Source of the DNA: Cupriavidus basilensis
GTDB lineage: Bacteria; Pseudomonadota; Gammaproteobacteria; Burkholderiales; Burkholderiaceae
Assembly: GCF_000876015.1 (NCBI RefSeq)
Contig: NZ_BBQM01000005.1
Span: forward strand, 1 to 64,000
DNA: 64,000 nt
Reading direction: 5' to 3'
Part shown: positions 1-11,860 of the stretch, piece after piece
Numbering within the stretch: position 1 is the first letter of the stretch
Layout of the letters: each line of letters starts with the position of its first letter
The notes under the pieces: model-generated
What the model was told of the DNA's origin: nothing
What the model saw: only the letters and a program-made list of their open reading frames with translations
Database searches by the model: none
Program-made: the position numbers and the translations under genes

Positions 1-292
1 GCCTGGCCGGCAGGGGCAGAAACGTTGGGATTGCTTGGGTTGCTGGTTTCGTCGTGGGGTTCGTGGTTCTGCTGACATCCTGCCGTTACCGGTGCGAGCA
101 GCCACGATCTGGCTGGCGGTATGGGTTTCGCGGTCAGACCTATGATGGCGGGCGCACTGCCTGTTCCGGCATCTGCCGTTGCCGGTTTTGACCGTCACGA
201 CATGGCGCCCTCGTGGTTTCGTGGTGGGCGTGGTGGACCGGTGCGCTGGTGTCGGCGGTTCAAGTACGGCCGGCACGGCTCGATGCTGACGC
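1..292. other. No gene recognised at the left edge
   Basis: About 290 bases before the stop codon of the first gene. The only open frames are short, lack a ribosome binding site and have no recognisable domain. It may be the intergenic tail of a gene outside the window. I see no hairpin with a T-run, tRNA or repeat here. Confidence 0.5.
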
Positions 293-934
293 CTAGCTCG
301 GCAGCTTCCAGCCGAAGCGGACCGACAGCAGGCGCGCGGCGGTGATGGTGATCGCGCCTGCCAGCAGGGCCACTTCCTGGTCGGCGCGCAGCCAGGTCAG
401 GCCGATATAGACCCAGCAGCCCACGAACGCGCAGGTGGCGTAGGGCGAGCGGTCGCGCAGGATCATCGGCACTTCGTTGCACAGCACGTCGCGCACCACG
501 CCGCCGAACACCGACGAGATGATGCCCATCATGACCGCCACGGTCGGCGTCATCTGCGCCACCAGCGCCAGCGAGGTGCCGGTGACGGAGAACAGTCCCA
601 GGCCGACCGCGTCGGCGGCGATCATGGCGCGTTCCGACGCCACCCGGCTGACCACCCGCAGCACCAGCGAGGCGCCCAGCGACAGCAGGAAGATCAGGAT
701 CACGTAGCCTTCGTGGTCGACCCAGTAGAAGGGCCGGCGGTCGAGCAGCACGTCGCGCACGGTGCCGCCGCCGAAGGCCGTGGCGAAGGCCACCACGAAG
801 GTGCCCACGGCATCGAAGCGCTGCTTGCGCGCGTCGACCACGCCGGAGATGGCGAAGGCCAGCACGCCCGTGACTTCCATCACATGCAGGATCAGGGGCA
901 GCCGCCCCATCAGGAGATCGAGCGGCAGGTGCAT
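293..934 (-). CDS. TRIC-like (UPF0126/YadS) membrane channel protein
   Basis: A 213-residue, strongly hydrophobic protein with about seven predicted membrane helices. It is built as two related halves, each carrying a glycine-rich kink followed by Arg-Asp: GGGTVRD in the first half (about residues 55-61) and GGVVRD in the second. This duplicated pattern is the signature of the bacterial UPF0126 family, related to trimeric intracellular cation channels. Family knowledge suggests a homotrimeric monovalent cation channel in the inner membrane; the physiological role in bacteria is not settled. It starts 13 bases after the Smr gene stop on the same strand, so the two are probably co-transcribed. 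A second in-frame ATG lies eight codons in. Confidence 0.85.
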   Translation of the reverse strand: MHLPLDLLMGRLPLILHVMEVTGVLAFAISGVVDARKQRFDAVGTFVVAFATAFGGGTVRDVLLDRRPFYWVDHEGYVILIFLLSLGASLVLRVVSRVASERAMIAADAVGLGLFSVTGTSLALVAQMTPTVAVMMGIISSVFGGVVRDVLCNEVPMILRDRSPYATCAFVGCWVYIGLTWLRADQEVALLAGAITITAARLLSVRFGWKLPS

Positions 935-947
935 CGCGCCCGCGCGC

Positions 948-1631
948 TCAGGCGTGCGGCTGGCGCAGCAGCACCATCAGCGCGCCGGCGCCGCCTTCGG
1001 CGCCGCGCGCCTGCACGAAGGCCAGCACTTCTTCCTTTTGCACCAGCCAGCTGCGCACCTTGCCCTTGAGCACGGGCGTCTTGTCGGGCGAGCCGTTGCC
1101 CTTGCCGTGGATCACGCGCACGCAGCGCACGCCGCGCTTGACCGAGCGCCGCACGAACTCGGCCAGCGCCTCGCGCGCTTCGTCGCTGCGCAGGCCGTGC
1201 AGGTCGATCTTGTCCTGCGGCACCCATTCGCCGCGGCGCAGCTTCTTGACCACGTCGATGCCGATGCCGGGGCGGCGGAACGACAGCGTCTCGTCGGTAT
1301 CGAGCAGGTTCTCGACGTCGAATTCGTCGGACAGCGAGGCGGCCAGCACGGCCTGGTCGTCGAGCCGGGTCTGCACCGGCACCGGCGCGGGATGCTTCGG
1401 CGCGGGCGCCACGCGGTTGCGGTCGCGCAGGGTGTTGACGTTGCCGACGCTGCTGCGGAACACGTCGGCTTCCTCGCGCGCGCGCTGCGCCGCCGCCTCG
1501 GCCTCGCGGCGCTCGGCTTCGCGCTGTTCGGTCTGCGCTTTCAGCGTGCTGCGCAGGCCGGACAGGTCATCCAGGCCGAAGCGCCTGGTCGGCTTGGGCT
1601 GGCTGGCGGGTTTCTTGGCGCCGTGCGGCAT
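948..1631 (-). CDS. Smr-domain protein (MutS2 C-terminal-like endonuclease domain)
   Basis: A 227-residue soluble protein. The first ~120 residues are charged and probably helical, with an Ala/Arg/Glu-rich stretch. The C-terminal half is an Smr domain with the LHGL segment (IDLHGLRSDEA) and the HGKG loop (VIHGKGNGSPD) typical of stand-alone Smr proteins such as E. coli SmrA/SmrB. The family contains nucleases acting on branched or nicked DNA and on mRNA at collided ribosomes; which applies here cannot be told. I chose the ATG at 1631 because GGAGAG lies about eight bases upstream; the open frame runs 21 codons further up without a comparable site. It lies between trxB and the TRIC gene, all leftward. 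Confidence 0.88.
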   Translation of the reverse strand: MPHGAKKPASQPKPTRRFGLDDLSGLRSTLKAQTEQREAERREAEAAAQRAREEADVFRSSVGNVNTLRDRNRVAPAPKHPAPVPVQTRLDDQAVLAASLSDEFDVENLLDTDETLSFRRPGIGIDVVKKLRRGEWVPQDKIDLHGLRSDEAREALAEFVRRSVKRGVRCVRVIHGKGNGSPDKTPVLKGKVRSWLVQKEEVLAFVQARGAEGGAGALMVLLRQPHA

Positions 1632-1868
1632 GGGGTCTCTCCGGGAAGGCTCGGTCTGGTCTCGGGAGATTATAGGGGAGGGCGGTGGGCGCAAGAAGGG
1701 CGCCGGATGTGCAGCGGATGCGCGCCGGCGCCCCAGGCGGCCGGCAAGGCCAGCTTGCCGCTTGTTTGCTCTTGCGAGGGAGAGAGGAGCAAACCATCGG
1801 CGGCGGGATGCTCGAAGGCAACCCGCCGCCCTTTGCCGCGCGGCGCGCGCCGGCGCGGCTGGCGCCGC

Positions 1869-2873
<1,005 letters not shown>

Positions 2874-2984
2874 TTATAAGTGGACCGGCGTTTGCTCACT
2901 GTTGCAAATTCCAATGGGAGCGATAGCCCCGGGCAAGGTTAAAATGGCCGGCACCGCAATCCCAGACGGCAACCCAGACCAGGC

Positions 2985-5312
2985 ATGGCCCGAGCTACCA
3001 CCACCACCCGTACCGATCCCTCCGCGCTGCCTTCGCGCATCGGCAAGCTGCTCGGCGAGGTGCGCTGGTTCCTGATGCTGGCCGTCACGCTGGCCTTCGT
3101 CTGCATCCTGGCCAGCTACAGCAAGGCCGACCCGGGCTGGTCGCACGCCAACCAGGTGGCCGACATCCACAACCTGGGCGGTCGCGTCGGCGCCTGGCTG
3201 GCCGACGTGCTGTTCTTCATCTTCGGCTTTTCCGCCTACTGGTGGGCGGTGCTGCTGGTGCGGCGCTGCTGGCGCGGCTGGCGCGCGCTGAGCGCCGAGC
3301 TGCCCGAGCGCACCGCCGAGGCGCGCCAGGGGCTGGTGGTGAGCTGGATCGGCTTCGCGCTGTCGCTGACCGCCAGCATGGGGCTGGAGGCGATCCGCAT
3401 GTACCCGCTGCGCTCGGCGCTGCCGCGCGCGCCCGGCGGCGTGCTGGGCGACCTGCTGGGCGGCTGGATGCAGATGGCGCTGGGCTTCACCGGCGCCACG
3501 CTGCTGCTGCTGCTGCTGCTGGCCATCGGGCTGTCGCTGTTCTTCCATTTCTCGTGGCTGTCGGTGGCCGAGCACGTCGGCGGTTTCGTCGAGAACCTGT
3601 TCCTCGGCTTCAAGGCGCGCCGCGAAAGCAAGCAGGACCGCATCATCGGCGAGGCCGCCAAGGTCGAGCGCACCGAGACCGTGGAGGTGCAGCGGGTCAA
3701 GATCGAGGAAGCGACGCCGGTGCAGATCGTGCGCCCGCAGGCCGTGCCCAAGCACGAGCGCGTGGAGCGCGAGAAGCAGCAGCCGCTGTTCGCCGACATC
3801 CAGGACTCCGACCTGCCGCCGCTGGCGCTGCTCGACCCGATCCCGGCGCACCAGGAAACCGTGAGCGCGGAAACGCTGGAATTCACCTCGCGCCTGATCG
3901 AGAAGAAGCTCAAGGACTTCGGCGTCGAGGTCAAGGTGGTGGCGGCCTATCCGGGCCCGGTCATCACCCGCTACGAGATCGAGCCGGCCACCGGCGTCAA
4001 GGGCAGCCAGGTGGTCAACCTGGCGCGCGACCTGGCGCGCTCGCTGTCGCTGGTGTCGATCCGCGTGGTCGAGACCATTCCCGGCAAGAACTACATGGGG
4101 CTGGAGCTGCCCAATCCCAAGCGCCAGACCGTGCGCCTGTCCGAGATCCTCGGCTCGCAGGTCTACAACGAAAGCGCGTCGATGCTGACGATGGCGCTCG
4201 GCAAGGACATCGCCGGCAAGCCGATGGTGGCCGACCTGGCCAAGATGCCGCACTGCATGGTGGCCGGCACCACCGGCTCGGGCAAGTCGGTCGGCATCAA
4301 CGCCATGATCCTGTCGCTGCTGTACAAGGCCGGCGCCGAGTCGGTGCGGCTGATCCTGATCGACCCCAAGATGCTCGAAATGAGCGTCTACGAAGGCATC
4401 CCGCACCTGCTGTGCCCGGTCGTCACCGACATGCGCCAGGCCGGCAACGCGCTGAACTGGTCGGTCGGCGAGATGGAGCGGCGCTACAAGCTGATGAGCA
4501 AGCTCGGCGTGCGCAACCTGGCCGGCTACAACAAGAAGATCGACGAAGCCGCCGCGCGCGAGGAAAAGATCCCCAACCCGTTCAGCCTGACCCCGGACGC
4601 GCCCGAGCCGCTCGACAAGCTGCCGGTCATCGTCATCGTCATCGACGAACTGGCCGACCTGATGATGGTGGTGGGCAAGAAGGTGGAAGAGCTGATCGCG
4701 CGCATCGCGCAGAAGGCGCGCGCCGCCGGCATCCACCTGGTGCTGGCCACGCAGCGCCCGTCGGTCGACGTCATCACCGGTCTCATCAAGGCCAACGTGC
4801 CGACCCGCATCGCCTTCCAGGTCAGCAGCAAGATCGACTCGCGCACCATCCTCGACCAGCAGGGCGCCGAGGCGCTGCTCGGCATGGGCGACATGCTGTA
4901 CCTCGCGCCCGGCACCGGGCTGCCGATCCGCGTGCACGGCGCCTTCGTCTCCGACGAGGAAGTCCACCGCGTGGTGCAGAAGCTCAAGGAAGGCGGCGAG
5001 GCCAACTACATCGAGGGCATCCTCGAGGGCGGGCTGGCCGAGGGCGAGACCGGCACCGACGGCCTGGGCGGCGGCGCCGGCATCGGCGGTGGCGGCGGCG
5101 AAGCCGACCCGCTCTACGACCAGGCCGTCGAGGTGGTGCTCAAGAACCGCCGCGCCTCGATCTCGCTGGTGCAGCGCCACCTGCGCATCGGCTACAACCG
5201 CGCCGCGCGCCTGCTCGAGGACATGGAAAAGTCCGGGCTGGTCTCGGCCATGTCGGGCAACGGCAACCGCGACATCCTGGCCCAGCCGGGCGCCGCGCGC
5301 GAGGACGAATGA
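2985..5312 (+). CDS. ftsK: DNA translocase FtsK (short form)
   Basis: A 775-residue septal DNA pump that coordinates chromosome dimer resolution with division. N-terminal hydrophobic segments (about residues 27-45, 75-95, 115-135 and 165-190) anchor it in the inner membrane. A charged linker follows, then the RecA-like motor with Walker [11 protein letters not shown] (about residues 428-437) and Walker B ending VIDELADL (about 552). The last ~70 residues are the winged-helix gamma domain that reads KOPS sites ([31 protein letters not shown] is the region, about 707-740). A glycine-rich hinge precedes gamma. The linker is short compared with E. coli FtsK, as usual for betaproteobacteria. lolA follows 197 bases downstream. 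Confidence 0.96.
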   Translation: MARATTTTRTDPSALPSRIGKLLGEVRWFLMLAVTLAFVCILASYSKADPGWSHANQVADIHNLGGRVGAWLADVLFFIFGFSAYWWAVLLVRRCWRGWRALSAELPERTAEARQGLVVSWIGFALSLTASMGLEAIRMYPLRSALPRAPGGVLGDLLGGWMQMALGFTGATLLLLLLLAIGLSLFFHFSWLSVAEHVGGFVENLFLGFKARRESKQDRIIGEAAKVERTETVEVQRVKIEEATPVQIVRPQAVPKHERVEREKQQPLFADIQDSDLPPLALLDPIPAHQETVSAETLEFTSRLIEKKLKDFGVEVKVVAAYPGPVITRYEIEPATGVKGSQVVNLARDLARSLSLVSIRVVETIPGKNYMGLELPNPKRQTVRLSEILGSQVYNESASMLTMALGKDIAGKPMVADLAKMPHCMVAGTTGSGKSVGINAMILSLLYKAGAESVRLILIDPKMLEMSVYEGIPHLLCPVVTDMRQAGNALNWSVGEMERRYKLMSKLGVRNLAGYNKKIDEAAAREEKIPNPFSLTPDAPEPLDKLPVIVIVIDELADLMMVVGKKVEELIARIAQKARAAGIHLVLATQRPSVDVITGLIKANVPTRIAFQVSSKIDSRTILDQQGAEALLGMGDMLYLAPGTGLPIRVHGAFVSDEEVHRVVQKLKEGGEANYIEGILEGGLAEGETGTDGLGGGAGIGGGGGEADPLYDQAVEVVLKNRRASISLVQRHLRIGYNRAARLLEDMEKSGLVSAMSGNGNRDILAQPGAAREDE

Positions 5313-5509
5313 GAGGCGCCGGCAAGATGATCCCGGCGCCGTTGCGCGGCTGATATGCGCGGCTGACGTGCACGAGTAACATGCGGTTACGCGCGATGCA
5401 CCCGGTTGCGGAATCCGCCGGGCGCGCGCCGCTCTAACCGGACATGCGGCGCCGCGCGCGTGCATCGCGGCACGGCGCGGCGGCCTCTCCATCCAGCAAG
5501 GAAAACTAC

Positions 5510-6145
5510 ATGCGAAACCGCTTTCTCGTGTCGGCATGCGCCGCCCTGGCCATGTCGCTGGCGGCGCCGGCGGTCATGGCGGCCGGCGTGGACCAGCTCC
5601 AGACCTTCGTCGCCAGCGTCAAGAGCGCGCGCGGCGAGTTCACCCAGCGCCAGGTCAAGGGGCAGGGCGACAGCCTCAAGGTCACCGGCACCTCCAGCGG
5701 CACCTTTGCCTTCGCGCGCCCGGGCAAGTTCACCTGGCGCTACGTCAAGCCCTACGACCAGCTGCTGCAGGCCGACGGCCAGACCCTCTACATCTACGAC
5801 AAGGACCTCAACCAGGTCACCGAGCGCAAGCTCGACGGCGCGCTCGGCTCCAGCCCGGCGGCGATCCTGTTCGGCAGCAACGACCTCGAGAAGAACTTCG
5901 TGGTGAAGAACGGCCCGGCGCGCGACGGCGTGGAATGGATCGAGCTGACGCCCAAGGCCAAGGACACGCAGTTCGAGCGCATCGGCATCGGCTTCAAGAG
6001 CGGCAACCTGGAAGCGATGGAGCTGCGCGACGCGTTCGGCAACACCACGCTGCTGACCTTCAGCGCCATGCAGAAGAACCCGGCGCTGCCCGCCGACACC
6101 TTCCGGTTCACGGTGCCGAAGGGCGCCGACGTGATGAAGCAATGA
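5510..6145 (+). CDS. lolA: outer-membrane lipoprotein carrier protein LolA
   Basis: A 211-residue periplasmic chaperone that carries lipoproteins from the LolCDE transporter to LolB. It has a typical signal peptide (RNRF... ending VMAAG, cleavage near residue 22-23). The mature part has the LolA pattern: GEFTQRQ near the N-terminus, [20 protein letters not shown] in the middle and [11 protein letters not shown] after it. The start at 5510 is preceded by AAGGAAA about five bases away; the open frame extends 22 codons further but without signal-like sequence. A small lipoprotein gene overlaps its stop codon by ATGA, indicating translational coupling. Confidence 0.95.
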   Translation: MRNRFLVSACAALAMSLAAPAVMAAGVDQLQTFVASVKSARGEFTQRQVKGQGDSLKVTGTSSGTFAFARPGKFTWRYVKPYDQLLQADGQTLYIYDKDLNQVTERKLDGALGSSPAAILFGSNDLEKNFVVKNGPARDGVEWIELTPKAKDTQFERIGIGFKSGNLEAMELRDAFGNTTLLTFSAMQKNPALPADTFRFTVPKGADVMKQ

Positions 6146-6582
6146 GGCCGCCCATGACCGCACTTTTCCCGCCGCGCCGCGCCGGTGCCCTCGTTGCCCG
6201 CGCCGTCCTCGCCGCTCTCGCGGCGGCCACGCTGCTCGCGGCCTGCGCCGGCGGCGGCGGCGCCAGCCGGCATTTCGACGTGGACGCCTTCCTGCGTGCC
6301 TCCGACACGGCCCTGCCCGAAGTGCTGGCCAACCCGGACTTCCTCTCCGCCACGCAGGCGCCCGCCAGCGACTGCGCGGTGCTGCTGCAGTCGGTCAGCA
6401 GCGGCGTGCTGGAAGGCCTGCCGCCTACCGGCAGCGGGCGCGGCCCGGCCTGGCTGCTGCATCCGGCCGGCACGCCGGACAAGGTGTGGCTGGTGGTGAG
6501 CAAGCCCGGCGGCGAGCGTACCTGCCACGGGCCGCTGCCGGCCGACGCGATGAAGGTCCTGGCGGAGCGCGCCGGCGCCTGA
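6142..6582 (+). CDS. Small predicted lipoprotein of unknown function
   Basis: A 146-residue protein whose first ATG overlaps the lolA stop (ATGA). A second ATG at 6154 is equally possible. The N-terminus is a signal peptide with a lipobox (LLAAC, Cys about residue 35), so the product should be lipidated. The mature domain is about 110 residues with two cysteines (SDCAVL and RTCHG) and no domain I recognise. Coupling to lolA suggests an envelope role, but this is only context. It is the last gene before the iron-transport block. Confidence 0.7.
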   Translation: MRPPMTALFPPRRAGALVARAVLAALAAATLLAACAGGGGASRHFDVDAFLRASDTALPEVLANPDFLSATQAPASDCAVLLQSVSSGVLEGLPPTGSGRGPAWLLHPAGTPDKVWLVVSKPGGERTCHGPLPADAMKVLAERAGA

Positions 6583-6708
6583 CGCGGCGCGCATGAAAGA
6601 AGGGCGCGGAAGGCCGCGGGCCCGGCGCTGCCCGCGCTCCGCCGGCAGCGCGGGCCGGGCGCTCCGGCATTGCCGCGGGCCAACATGACAGCGTTGTCAC
6701 TTGACCTC

Positions 6709-6727
6709 GAAAATAGGAATGATTATT
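6709..6727 (+). promoter_or_regulatory. Candidate Fur box upstream of the iron-binding-protein gene
   Basis: The 19 bases GAAAATAGGAATGATTATT match the classical Fur consensus GATAATGATAATCATTATC at 13 of 19 positions by hand count, in an A/T-rich patch that stands out from its very GC-rich surroundings. It lies about 77 bases upstream of the binding-protein ATG, a sensible place for iron repression. Confidence 0.55.
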
Positions 6728-6803
6728 GTTTCTTGCCCGTCTTGCCGAAGGTGCCGGCACGGCATCTCCAGGGCGGAGCAGAACAATCATCGAGGGGAGA
6801 GTC

Positions 6804-7850
6804 ATGATCGCATTCCGTCACTTGCTGCCGCGCGCCGCCGCGCTCGCGGTGCTCACCATGCTCGCCGCGCTGCCGCTCGCCGCGGGCGCCCAGGAAAAGG
6901 TGCTGAACCTCTACACGGCGCGCCATTACCAGACCGACGAGGCGCTCTACGCCAACTTCACCCGGCAGACCGGCATCAAGATCAACCGCATCGAGGGCCA
7001 GGAAGACCCGCTGCTCGAGCGCATCAAGAGCGAGGGCGCCAACAGCCCCGCCGACGTGTTCATCACCGTCGACATCGGCCGCCTGTGGCGCGCCCAGCAG
7101 GCGGGCGTGTTCGCGCCGCTCAGGTCGGGCGTGCTGGAGGCGCGCATTCCCGCCAACTACCGCGATCCCGGCGGCGACTGGTTCGGCTTCTCGGCGCGGG
7201 CCCGCGTGATCGCCTACAACAAGGACGCGGTCAAGCCCGGCGACATCCGGGACTATGAAGACCTGGCCGATCCCAGATGGAAAGGCAAGCTGTGCATCCG
7301 CTCCAGCGGCCACGTCTACAACCTGTCGCTGATGTCCAGCCTGATCGCCCATGACGGCGAGGCCAGGACGGAACAGTGGGCGCGCGGCGTGGTGGCCAAC
7401 CTGGCGCGCGCGCCCAAGGGCGGCGACACCGACCAGCTCAAGGCGGTGGCCGCCGGCGAGTGCGATCTCGCGGTCGCCAACACCTACTACATCGCCCGCA
7501 TCCTGAAATCGGCCAGGCCTGAGGACAAGGCCGTGGCCGACAAGCTCGGCGTGCTGTGGCCCAACCAGGCCAGCCAGGGCGTGCACATGAACATCTCCGG
7601 CGGCGGCATGCTCAAGCACGCGCCCAACAAGGAGTCCGCGCGCGCCTTCCTCGAATACCTGGCGAGCGACGAGGCGCAGCGCTATTTTGCCGACGGCAAC
7701 AATGAATGGCCGGTGGTGCCCGGCGTGAAGGTCAGCAACCCGGCGCTCGAGGCGCTGGGCAGCTTCAAGGCGGACAAGATCAACGTCGCGGAACTGGGCA
7801 AGCACCAGCCGCAGGCGCAGAAGCTGGCGGACAAGGCCGGCTACAAATAA
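6804..7850 (+). CDS. Fe(3+) ABC transporter periplasmic binding protein (FbpA/FutA type)
   Basis: A 348-residue secreted solute-binding protein. The signal peptide ends around LAAGAQ (residue 26), and the mature protein opens with VLNLYTARHYQTDEALY, the usual start of FutA/FbpA-type ferric-binding proteins. The tyrosine-bearing NTYYIARIL segment (about residue 230) corresponds to the iron-coordinating di-tyrosine. A strong GAGGGGAGA lies just upstream of the ATG at 6804; the frame continues 26 codons further up through non-signal sequence. It should deliver Fe3+ to the permease at 8773-10425 and ATPase at 10681-11799, which are on the opposite strand and distant. A Fur-box-like site precedes it. 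Confidence 0.9.
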   Translation: MIAFRHLLPRAAALAVLTMLAALPLAAGAQEKVLNLYTARHYQTDEALYANFTRQTGIKINRIEGQEDPLLERIKSEGANSPADVFITVDIGRLWRAQQAGVFAPLRSGVLEARIPANYRDPGGDWFGFSARARVIAYNKDAVKPGDIRDYEDLADPRWKGKLCIRSSGHVYNLSLMSSLIAHDGEARTEQWARGVVANLARAPKGGDTDQLKAVAAGECDLAVANTYYIARILKSARPEDKAVADKLGVLWPNQASQGVHMNISGGGMLKHAPNKESARAFLEYLASDEAQRYFADGNNEWPVVPGVKVSNPALEALGSFKADKINVAELGKHQPQAQKLADKAGYK

Positions 7851-7898
7851 GCCCGGCGCGGCGGCGCCGGACGGGCATGGCGGCGCGCGCCGCCATGT

Positions 7899-8570
7899 TC
7901 ACGGCACGGCCTTCGGTTTCGGCCGCGGCACGGCGGCCGCCTCCTTGTTTTCCTCCCCGTTTTCCACGCGCCGGAAGCGCAGCTTCGCGCCGCGCTCCTT
8001 GTGCCGCTCGAAGGCCAGCTTCAGCTGCTCGCGCCGCCGCACGCGCGTGTGGCCCACGGTGCCGTCCGCGTAAGGCAGCTTGGCGATCACCGTGCCCGCG
8101 GTCTGGCGCGCCAGCAGCACGTCCAGCGCCTGCCGCGCGCGCACCTGGGCATGCAGCAGCGCGTCGCCCGGGTTGGCGCGGGAGCGCTCCAGGTCGTAGG
8201 GCAGCATGACCGGGCCGGCCAGCTGGCGCAGCGCCGCGCGGATGTGCGGGCTGTCCAGCCCGGACTCGTGCAGGATCCAGGCGGCGTCATGGCGCAGCCA
8301 CGGATCGGGGTCGCCGAGCTTGCGCAGCAGCGCGAGCGTGATGTCGGCCTGCCGGTAGCCGTGCGCGCGCCTCACCGCGTTGAGCGCGATGCGCCTGACA
8401 TGGGCGTTCTCGTGGTCGAACAGGTCCGCCACGAGGCGCTCGACCATGCCCGGCTTGTCGAGTTGTTCCGCCAACTGGCCCGCCAGGGCGATCTCATCGA
8501 CCGGGCTGATCCGCTCCTGGCGGGGCAGGCGGCCCAGCTTGAACACGAGCATGCGGTAACGAAGCTGCAT
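7899..8570 (-). CDS. HEAT-repeat protein within the iron-transport block
   Basis: A 223-residue soluble protein. The central part (about residues 45-130) has HEAT-like helical repeats: DHENAHVRRIALNAVRR and GDPDPWLRHDAAWILHE are two clear units. The C-terminus is strongly basic with Lys/Arg/Glu. No enzyme motif is visible, so it is probably a scaffold or adaptor; its partner is unknown. AGGGAG sits close upstream of the ATG at 8570. It lies between the iron-binding-protein gene (convergent) and the permease gene (same strand, about 200 bases upstream), which hints at a link to iron uptake but does not prove it. Confidence 0.7.
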   Translation of the reverse strand: MQLRYRMLVFKLGRLPRQERISPVDEIALAGQLAEQLDKPGMVERLVADLFDHENAHVRRIALNAVRRAHGYRQADITLALLRKLGDPDPWLRHDAAWILHESGLDSPHIRAALRQLAGPVMLPYDLERSRANPGDALLHAQVRARQALDVLLARQTAGTVIAKLPYADGTVGHTRVRRREQLKLAFERHKERGAKLRFRRVENGEENKEAAAVPRPKPKAVP

Positions 8571-8772
8571 AACACTCCCTGAAGACGCTGCGAACAAGTA
8601 CGGGGCAAGTGCGGCGATATCGCCGCAATGCAGCGCGAAGCCGGCCAGCGGCGGGGGCGGACCGGTTGGCGCGCGCGGCAACGCGCACGCGCCGGGGCGC
8701 AGCTTCGGATCAGCGATATATCGGCAGCCCGTCGGAGAACTTTAGGAAAAGAAGCGCGGCGGCCGCACGGGC

Positions 8773-10425
8773 CTATTGCCGCGCGTCGCGGCGGATCGAG
8801 CGCGACAGCAGGATCACCGGCAGCAGGCCCACCGCCACGATCACCAGCGATGCCGTGGCGGCCTCGGCCAGGCGCTCGTCGGCGGCCAGGTTGTAGGCCT
8901 GCACGGCGAGCGTGTCGAAATTGAACGGGCGCATCACGAACGTCGCCGGCAGCTCCTTCATGACGTCGACGAAGACGATCAGCGCCGCGGTGAGCAGGCT
9001 GCCGCGCAGCATCGGCAGGTGCACGCGCCGCAGCGTGGCGCCCGGGCCGTGGCCGAGGCTGCGCGACGCCGCGTCCATGTCCGGCGTGATCTTCGCGAGG
9101 CCGGCGTTGACGGTCTGCCGGGCCACGCCGAGAAAGCGCACCAGGTAGGCGTAGACCAGCGCGGCGATGCCGCCGGTCAGCAGGAGCCCGGCCGGCCATC
9201 CCAGGTGCTGCTGCAGCCAGGACGACAAGGCGTTGTCGAGCCGCGCCACCGGCACCAGTACGCCCACCGCGATCACCGAGCCGGGCAGCGCGTAGCCCAT
9301 GCCGCAGACCCGCGTCAGCGCGCGCAGCAGCCAGCCCCGGCCGGCCCCGATGCCGCGTCCCGCATAGCCGATCAGCAGCGCGGCCAGCACCGCCACCAGC
9401 GCGGTGACGCTGGCCAGCAGGAAACTGTTGCGCACCAGCCCGACGAAGCGCGGGCCGAACTGCGCGTCGCCCTCGGCCAGCGCCATCCTGCACAGCATCA
9501 GCGCGGGAACGGCGAAGCCCAGCAGCACGGGCAGCAGGCATGCCAGCAGCGCCAGCGCGGCCCGCCAGCCATGCAGGCGATAGGCCGGCGCGCGGCGCTG
9601 GCCGCCGTGCACGCGCGCGCGCCCGCGGCTGACGCGCTCGGCCAGCAGGATGCCGAGCACGAATGCCAGCATGCAGGCGGACAGTTGGGCCGCGGCGTTC
9701 TTGTCGCCGAGCGAGAACCACGCGCGGTAGATGCCGGTGGAAAACGTCGGGATGCCGAAATAGGCCACGGTGCCGAAGTCGGCCAGCGTCTCCATCAGCG
9801 CCAGCGCCGTGCCGGCGACGATGCCGGGGCGCGCCAGCGGCAGCATGACGCGCCACACGCTGCCCCAGGTGCCGTAGCCGAGCAGGCGCGCCGCCTCCAG
9901 CGTGTTCAGGGTCTGCTGCAGGAAGGCCGCGCGCGCGGTCAGGTAGACATAGGGATAGAGCACCAGCGTGAACAGCACGATGGCGCCGCCCAGCGAGCGG
10001 ATGTCCGGGAACCAGTATTCGCGCGCGCGCCAGCCGGTCAGCGCCCGCAGCCAGCCCTGCACCGGGCCGGCGAACTGCAGCGCGTCGGTGTACGCGTAGG
10101 CGATGACGTAGGCCGGCATGGCCAGCGGCAGCACCAGCGCCCACTCCAGCCAGCCCCGCCCGGCAAAGCGGTAGGTGCTGACCAGCCAGGCGGTGGGCAC
10201 GCCCAGCAGCAGCACGCCGGCGCAGACCCCGGCCAGCAGCCACAGGGTGTTGCCCACATATTCGGCCAGCACCGTGTCGGCGAGGTGCCGCCAGGTGTCG
10301 CCGCCGGGCGCGAGCAGGCTGCCGGCCACCTGCGCGACCGGCAGCGCGATCAGCAGCGCGGCCAGGCCCGCGACAAGGGCGAGCGGCTGCGGGCGGCTGG
10401 CATGGCGAAGGCGGGGCAGGCTCAT
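8773..10425 (-). CDS. Fe(3+) ABC transporter permease (fused double domain, FbpB type)
   Basis: A 550-residue inner-membrane permease with about 12 helices arranged as two binding-protein-dependent transport domains in one chain, as in FbpB/SfuB. EAA-loop segments that contact the ATPase are visible in each half: EAARLLGYGTWGSVWRVMLPLARPG (around residue 175-200) and ASRSLGHGPGATLRRVHLPML (around 455-475). It would move Fe3+ across the membrane using the ATPase encoded divergently at 10681. Permease and ATPase genes in such systems are normally co-directional, so this arrangement is unusual. Confidence 0.92.
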   Translation of the reverse strand: MSLPRLRHASRPQPLALVAGLAALLIALPVAQVAGSLLAPGGDTWRHLADTVLAEYVGNTLWLLAGVCAGVLLLGVPTAWLVSTYRFAGRGWLEWALVLPLAMPAYVIAYAYTDALQFAGPVQGWLRALTGWRAREYWFPDIRSLGGAIVLFTLVLYPYVYLTARAAFLQQTLNTLEAARLLGYGTWGSVWRVMLPLARPGIVAGTALALMETLADFGTVAYFGIPTFSTGIYRAWFSLGDKNAAAQLSACMLAFVLGILLAERVSRGRARVHGGQRRAPAYRLHGWRAALALLACLLPVLLGFAVPALMLCRMALAEGDAQFGPRFVGLVRNSFLLASVTALVAVLAALLIGYAGRGIGAGRGWLLRALTRVCGMGYALPGSVIAVGVLVPVARLDNALSSWLQQHLGWPAGLLLTGGIAALVYAYLVRFLGVARQTVNAGLAKITPDMDAASRSLGHGPGATLRRVHLPMLRGSLLTAALIVFVDVMKELPATFVMRPFNFDTLAVQAYNLAADERLAEAATASLVIVAVGLLPVILLSRSIRRDARQ

Positions 10426-10680
10426 TCGGCGGCGGGATGGCGTCGGTTGCGGTCGGTCGGCGGGCGAGGCCCGGCGGGCCGGTGCCGGCTGGCGGCACCG
10501 TTGGGCAGGCTCCGCATTCTAGCAATGGCGGCGGGCCGGCCGGGACGCGCGCCGCCCGTCCCGCCATCGACGCCGATTCCTGCGCCGATTCTTGCCCGGA
10601 TCCTCGCCCCCCGATTTCCTTCCCCGGTTTCCGCCCCGATCCCCGCCGCATGCGCGCGCCCGCCCCATATAATGCCTGGC

Positions 10681-11799
<1,119 letters not shown>

Positions 11800-11860
11800 T
11801 TGCCGGTTGCCTGCCCCGAAGTTTTCATTTCCCCACCCACGACCCCCAGGACCTTTCATC

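Noticed and set aside
2874..5537. Very long open frame antisense to ftsK (and similar ones antisense to serS, atpD/atpA, cphA and the ABC exporter)
   Set aside because: Arises from very high third-position GC in the sense gene. The translations are Ala/Arg/Gly/His-rich with no domain, while the sense genes have clear motifs.
6630..6655. Eight-base GC hairpin (GCCCGCGC/GCGCGGGC) after the small lipoprotein gene
   Set aside because: No T-run follows, and short GC stems are expected by chance in such DNA; not called a terminator.
10426..10671. Repeated CCGATTCTTGCCC-like stretches between the permease and ATPase genes
   Set aside because: Imperfect, pyrimidine-rich low complexity without a consistent period.
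8776..10680. Upstream extension of the iron ATPase frame to 8776
   Set aside because: The extension is antisense to the permease and low in complexity; the ATPase domain begins only after 10681.
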